A DNA stretch of 64,000 bases from the NCBI RefSeq assembly GCF_016756535.1, contig NZ_AP023247.1, forward strand, positions 1,984,501-2,048,500. The letters are read 5' to 3'. Below are positions 62,304 to 64,000 of the stretch, one piece after another. Within the stretch, counting starts at the first letter, position 1. Every line of letters starts with the position of its first letter. The notes under the pieces were generated by a model. That model was not told the DNA's origin. It saw only the letters and a program-made list of their open reading frames with translations, and did no database searches. The stretch comes from Mesorhizobium sp. 131-2-1. GTDB lineage: Bacteria; Pseudomonadota; Alphaproteobacteria; Rhizobiales; Rhizobiaceae. The translations under genes and the position numbers were made by a program.

Positions 62304-63166
62304 TTGGAATACCTCAATATGGCGTAGATGGCCTGGGGGCTGGTGGTGAAATAGCGCCAGAAAAGCCGGCGCGGCTCCATCAGCACGCGCCACAGCCATT
62401 CGAAGCCGGCTTTCTGGACCCAAAGCGGCGCCCTCCGCACCTTGCCGGCAAGATGGTCGAAAAGCCCGCCCGACGTCTTGATGACGCCGACATTCGAAAG
62501 GCGCGAGGCAAAGTCGCGGACGAAGATCTGCTCGCGCGGAACGCCAAGGCCCAGCCACAATATGTCGGGCGCGAGCGCATTGATCTCGTCGAGCTTCCGT
62601 TCAAGTGTTTCGCCGGCGAGGTAGCCATGCGAGTTGCCGACAATGCGCAGGCCGGGATATCTGGCCTTCATGCCGGCAACGGCGTTGCGGTTCTCGGCCT
62701 CCGTCGATCCCAGCAGGTAGAACGTCGTGCCCTCGCGCTCGGCGAGCTTGGCCACATCGTGAAAAAGGTCGGTGGTGGCGACCCGTTCCGGCAGGTGCAC
62801 GCTGCACAGCAGGCGCGAAGCGAAAACAAGCGGCTGACCGTCGGCGAAGATCTGGTCGGCCGCGCGAAAGAGTCCGGCCGTTTCCGCATTGGCGAGCGTC
62901 TGGGCGATGACGTCCCCGTTGGCTGAGGTGAAATAGTAGGGACGGTTTCCGGGGAGATGCCCTCGCGCCGCGGCGATCATCAGATGCGCCGCTTCCCGCC
63001 GATCGATAACCGTGATCGGCAGCCCGCCGATCAGTACGGTCGGGAAAGCGGAAAGGTTCTCGGCAAAAGGTGCGGATTCCCGGCGCGCGGCAGCCGCCTC
63101 ATCCGCTTCGGACGAGGGCTCAGGTCCTTCAACGTCTCCTTGCGGATTTTCCATTGCCCTGCGCAT
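62300..63166 (-). CDS. WecB/TagA/CpsF family glycosyltransferase
   Basis: A 288-residue inverting transferase of the type that adds ManNAc, ManNAcA or related residues to polyprenyl-linked sugars. Visible blocks are TVLIGGLPITVIDRREAAHL, YYFTSANGDVIAQTLANAET, IFADGQPLVFASRLLCSVHL (the conserved Asp), YLLGSTEAENRNAVAGMKAR and ILWLGLGVPREQIFVRDFAS. Start at 63166 or the downstream in-frame ATG at 63154. It probably adds the second sugar of the repeat unit; no initiating phosphosugar transferase is seen in the window. The FAD gene overlaps its end by four bases. Confidence 0.9.
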   Translation of the reverse strand: MRRAMENPQGDVEGPEPSSEADEAAAARRESAPFAENLSAFPTVLIGGLPITVIDRREAAHLMIAAARGHLPGNRPYYFTSANGDVIAQTLANAETAGLFRAADQIFADGQPLVFASRLLCSVHLPERVATTDLFHDVAKLAEREGTTFYLLGSTEAENRNAVAGMKARYPGLRIVGNSHGYLAGETLERKLDEINALAPDILWLGLGVPREQIFVRDFASRLSNVGVIKTSGGLFDHLAGKVRRAPLWVQKAGFEWLWRVLMEPRRLFWRYFTTSPQAIYAILRYSK

Positions 63167-63417
63167 TCGAGAAGTATTCCACCCTCGAATATTCTAGATA
63201 AAAGCAGCAGGAAGTTAAGCGATACGTTAATGGTTAGTTAATTCATAACTTTTTACTAAAGTTGTATGCAACCTCTCGATTCTCTACTTCAGCCGAGGCG
63301 TGTAAGGCGGTGGCGCGGAAAGGCAAATCCGCCTCTGCTTTGGGCGCCAAGAGGGGGGCGCTGGCCCGCTCGCCGTGACGGCGCCGAGGCTTGCCATCTT
63401 TTCGGCAGCCGTCCCGC
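63167..63417. other. A/T-rich intergenic region at the right end of the polysaccharide locus
   Basis: No gene is supported in 251 bases. The left part (63190-63270) is strongly A/T-rich for this genome (TTAATGGTTAGTTAATTCAT) and likely carries the promoter of the WecB-like gene. The right part is the 3' end of the XRE-cupin gene. No palindrome was clear by eye. Confidence 0.45.
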
Positions 63418-64000
63418 TCAGAAGGTCGGCGGGGTGTTGATCCAGAGCAGGACGGTCTCGCCGTCGTGGCGATTGCGCCAGGAGTGGTAGCGGCGGCTTT
63501 CGAAATACAGGGAATCGCCGGGGCCGAGATCGAAGAACTGGTCGGTATCCAGGACCAGCTCGAGGCGCCCGGACAGCACGTGCATGAACTCCTCACCCTC
63601 GTGGCGGTAGGCGCCTTCGCTGGCGGCGCCCGGCGCCAGGACAAAGCGGTGGCAGTCCATCATCGTGCGCCCCTCGGCGAGAAGCTGCACGGTGACGCCC
63701 GGCGTGGTTTCCGGCCATGTCCGCCATGCGCCGGCACGCACCAGCGCCGGCACGTCGTCCCGCTCCTCGCCGGAAAGCCGTGAAACGGTGGTGCCGTAAT
63801 ACTGCGCCAGGTCATGCAAGGTCTTGAAGCTGACGCCCTGCGACGTTCGTTCGAGGGTGGAGAGCGTGGAGGCCGCAATGCCGACATCGGCGGCGACCTG
63901 GTCAAGCGTCTTCCCTGCGCCATGGCGAAGGCTGCGCAGCCTGCGGCCGAGGTCGGACGCATCCGTGATGTCGGCACTGTCGGACGGCGCTTCGCTTTCC
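63418..64000 (-). CDS. XRE-family regulator with cupin domain (5' end outside window)
   Basis: At least 194 codons are read from the window edge. The N-terminal part has an XRE helix-turn-helix (DLGRRLRSLRHGAGKTLDQV, AADVGIAASTLSTLERTSQG) and the C-terminal half is a cupin (LAPGAASEGAYRHEGEEFMH, VLSGRLELVLDTDQFFDLGP, GDSLYFESRRYHSWRN). Such regulators often control polyamine, amino-acid or osmotic genes. An internal start at 63819 would lose the DNA-binding domain, so the true start is beyond base 64000. It is 3'-adjacent to the polysaccharide locus. Confidence 0.88.
   Translation of the reverse strand, partial: ESEAPSDSADITDASDLGRRLRSLRHGAGKTLDQVAADVGIAASTLSTLERTSQGVSFKTLHDLAQYYGTTVSRLSGEERDDVPALVRAGAWRTWPETTPGVTVQLLAEGRTMMDCHRFVLAPGAASEGAYRHEGEEFMHVLSGRLELVLDTDQFFDLGPGDSLYFESRRYHSWRNRHDGETVLLWINTPPTF

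Noticed and set aside
1..64000. tRNA, rRNA, CRISPR array, insertion sequence or prophage genes
   Set aside because: None were recognised on either strand. The only clear repeat is the RIME-like palindrome at 43517-43664, and the only gene duplications seen are the tandem paralogues and the parallel ABC systems.

Overview
The window is high-GC alphaproteobacterial DNA, most likely from a rhizobium such as Mesorhizobium. The main reason is the flagellar block at the left end. It has the Rhizobiales order fliI-flgF-DUF1217 / motA-fliM-fliN-fliG-flhB-orf / visR-visN, including the paired LuxR-type regulators VisN and VisR that are characteristic of this order. Genes are dense, with many 4-base stop/start overlaps. 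I saw no rRNA, tRNA, CRISPR array, integrase or transposase.

Region by region. (1) 1-8745: flagellar switch, motor and export genes plus the VisNR master regulators; fliI is cut by the left edge. (2) 9136-19247: an acetylpolyamine-amidohydrolase-like deacetylase with a TetR regulator. Divergent from these are a YtcJ-type amidohydrolase, a four-gene PotABCD-type ABC transporter and two NylB-like serine hydrolases. I read this as one module that takes up polyamine- or amide-type compounds and hydrolyses them. (3) 19370-23901: the RNA-binding factor Tex, a LysR regulator and a divergent glutaryl-CoA dehydrogenase. (4) 24007-30672: a tight three-gene operon (transglutaminase + DUF2126 amidoligase; circularly permuted ATP-grasp + alpha-E; second transglutaminase). 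It is a predicted peptide or amide ligase/protease system with no settled role. (5) 30765-33342: three glycosyltransferases, the middle one cut by an in-frame amber codon. (6) 33415-37959: topoisomerase IB, a DGPF/YCII protein paired with an ECF42-type sigma factor, and an ALDH7-like dehydrogenase. (7) 38042-39870: two tandem paralogues of unknown function. (8) 40116-46201: GntR regulator, second polyamine-type ABC operon and an Asp/Glu/hydantoin racemase, with a RIME-like palindromic element inside the operon. (9) 46206-49220: a double-GNAT-like acetyltransferase, then a GlxA-type AraC regulator divergent from a membrane-anchored DJ-1/PfpI protein. (10) 49502-63166: a polysaccharide locus with a polymerase/ligase-like membrane protein, GH5 glycosidase, Wzz-type copolymerase with a degenerate kinase domain, Wzx flippase, GT4, a GINT1-N-like protein, two acyltransferase-like proteins, a FAD oxidoreductase and a WecB/TagA/CpsF transferase. 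(11) 63418-64000: an XRE-cupin regulator cut by the right edge.

The strongest leads are the polyamine/amide module in region 2, the ATP-grasp/transglutaminase operon in region 4, the amber-interrupted glycosyltransferase in region 5 and the unusual enzyme set in region 10. All functional calls come from reading motifs and gene context; no database search was run.
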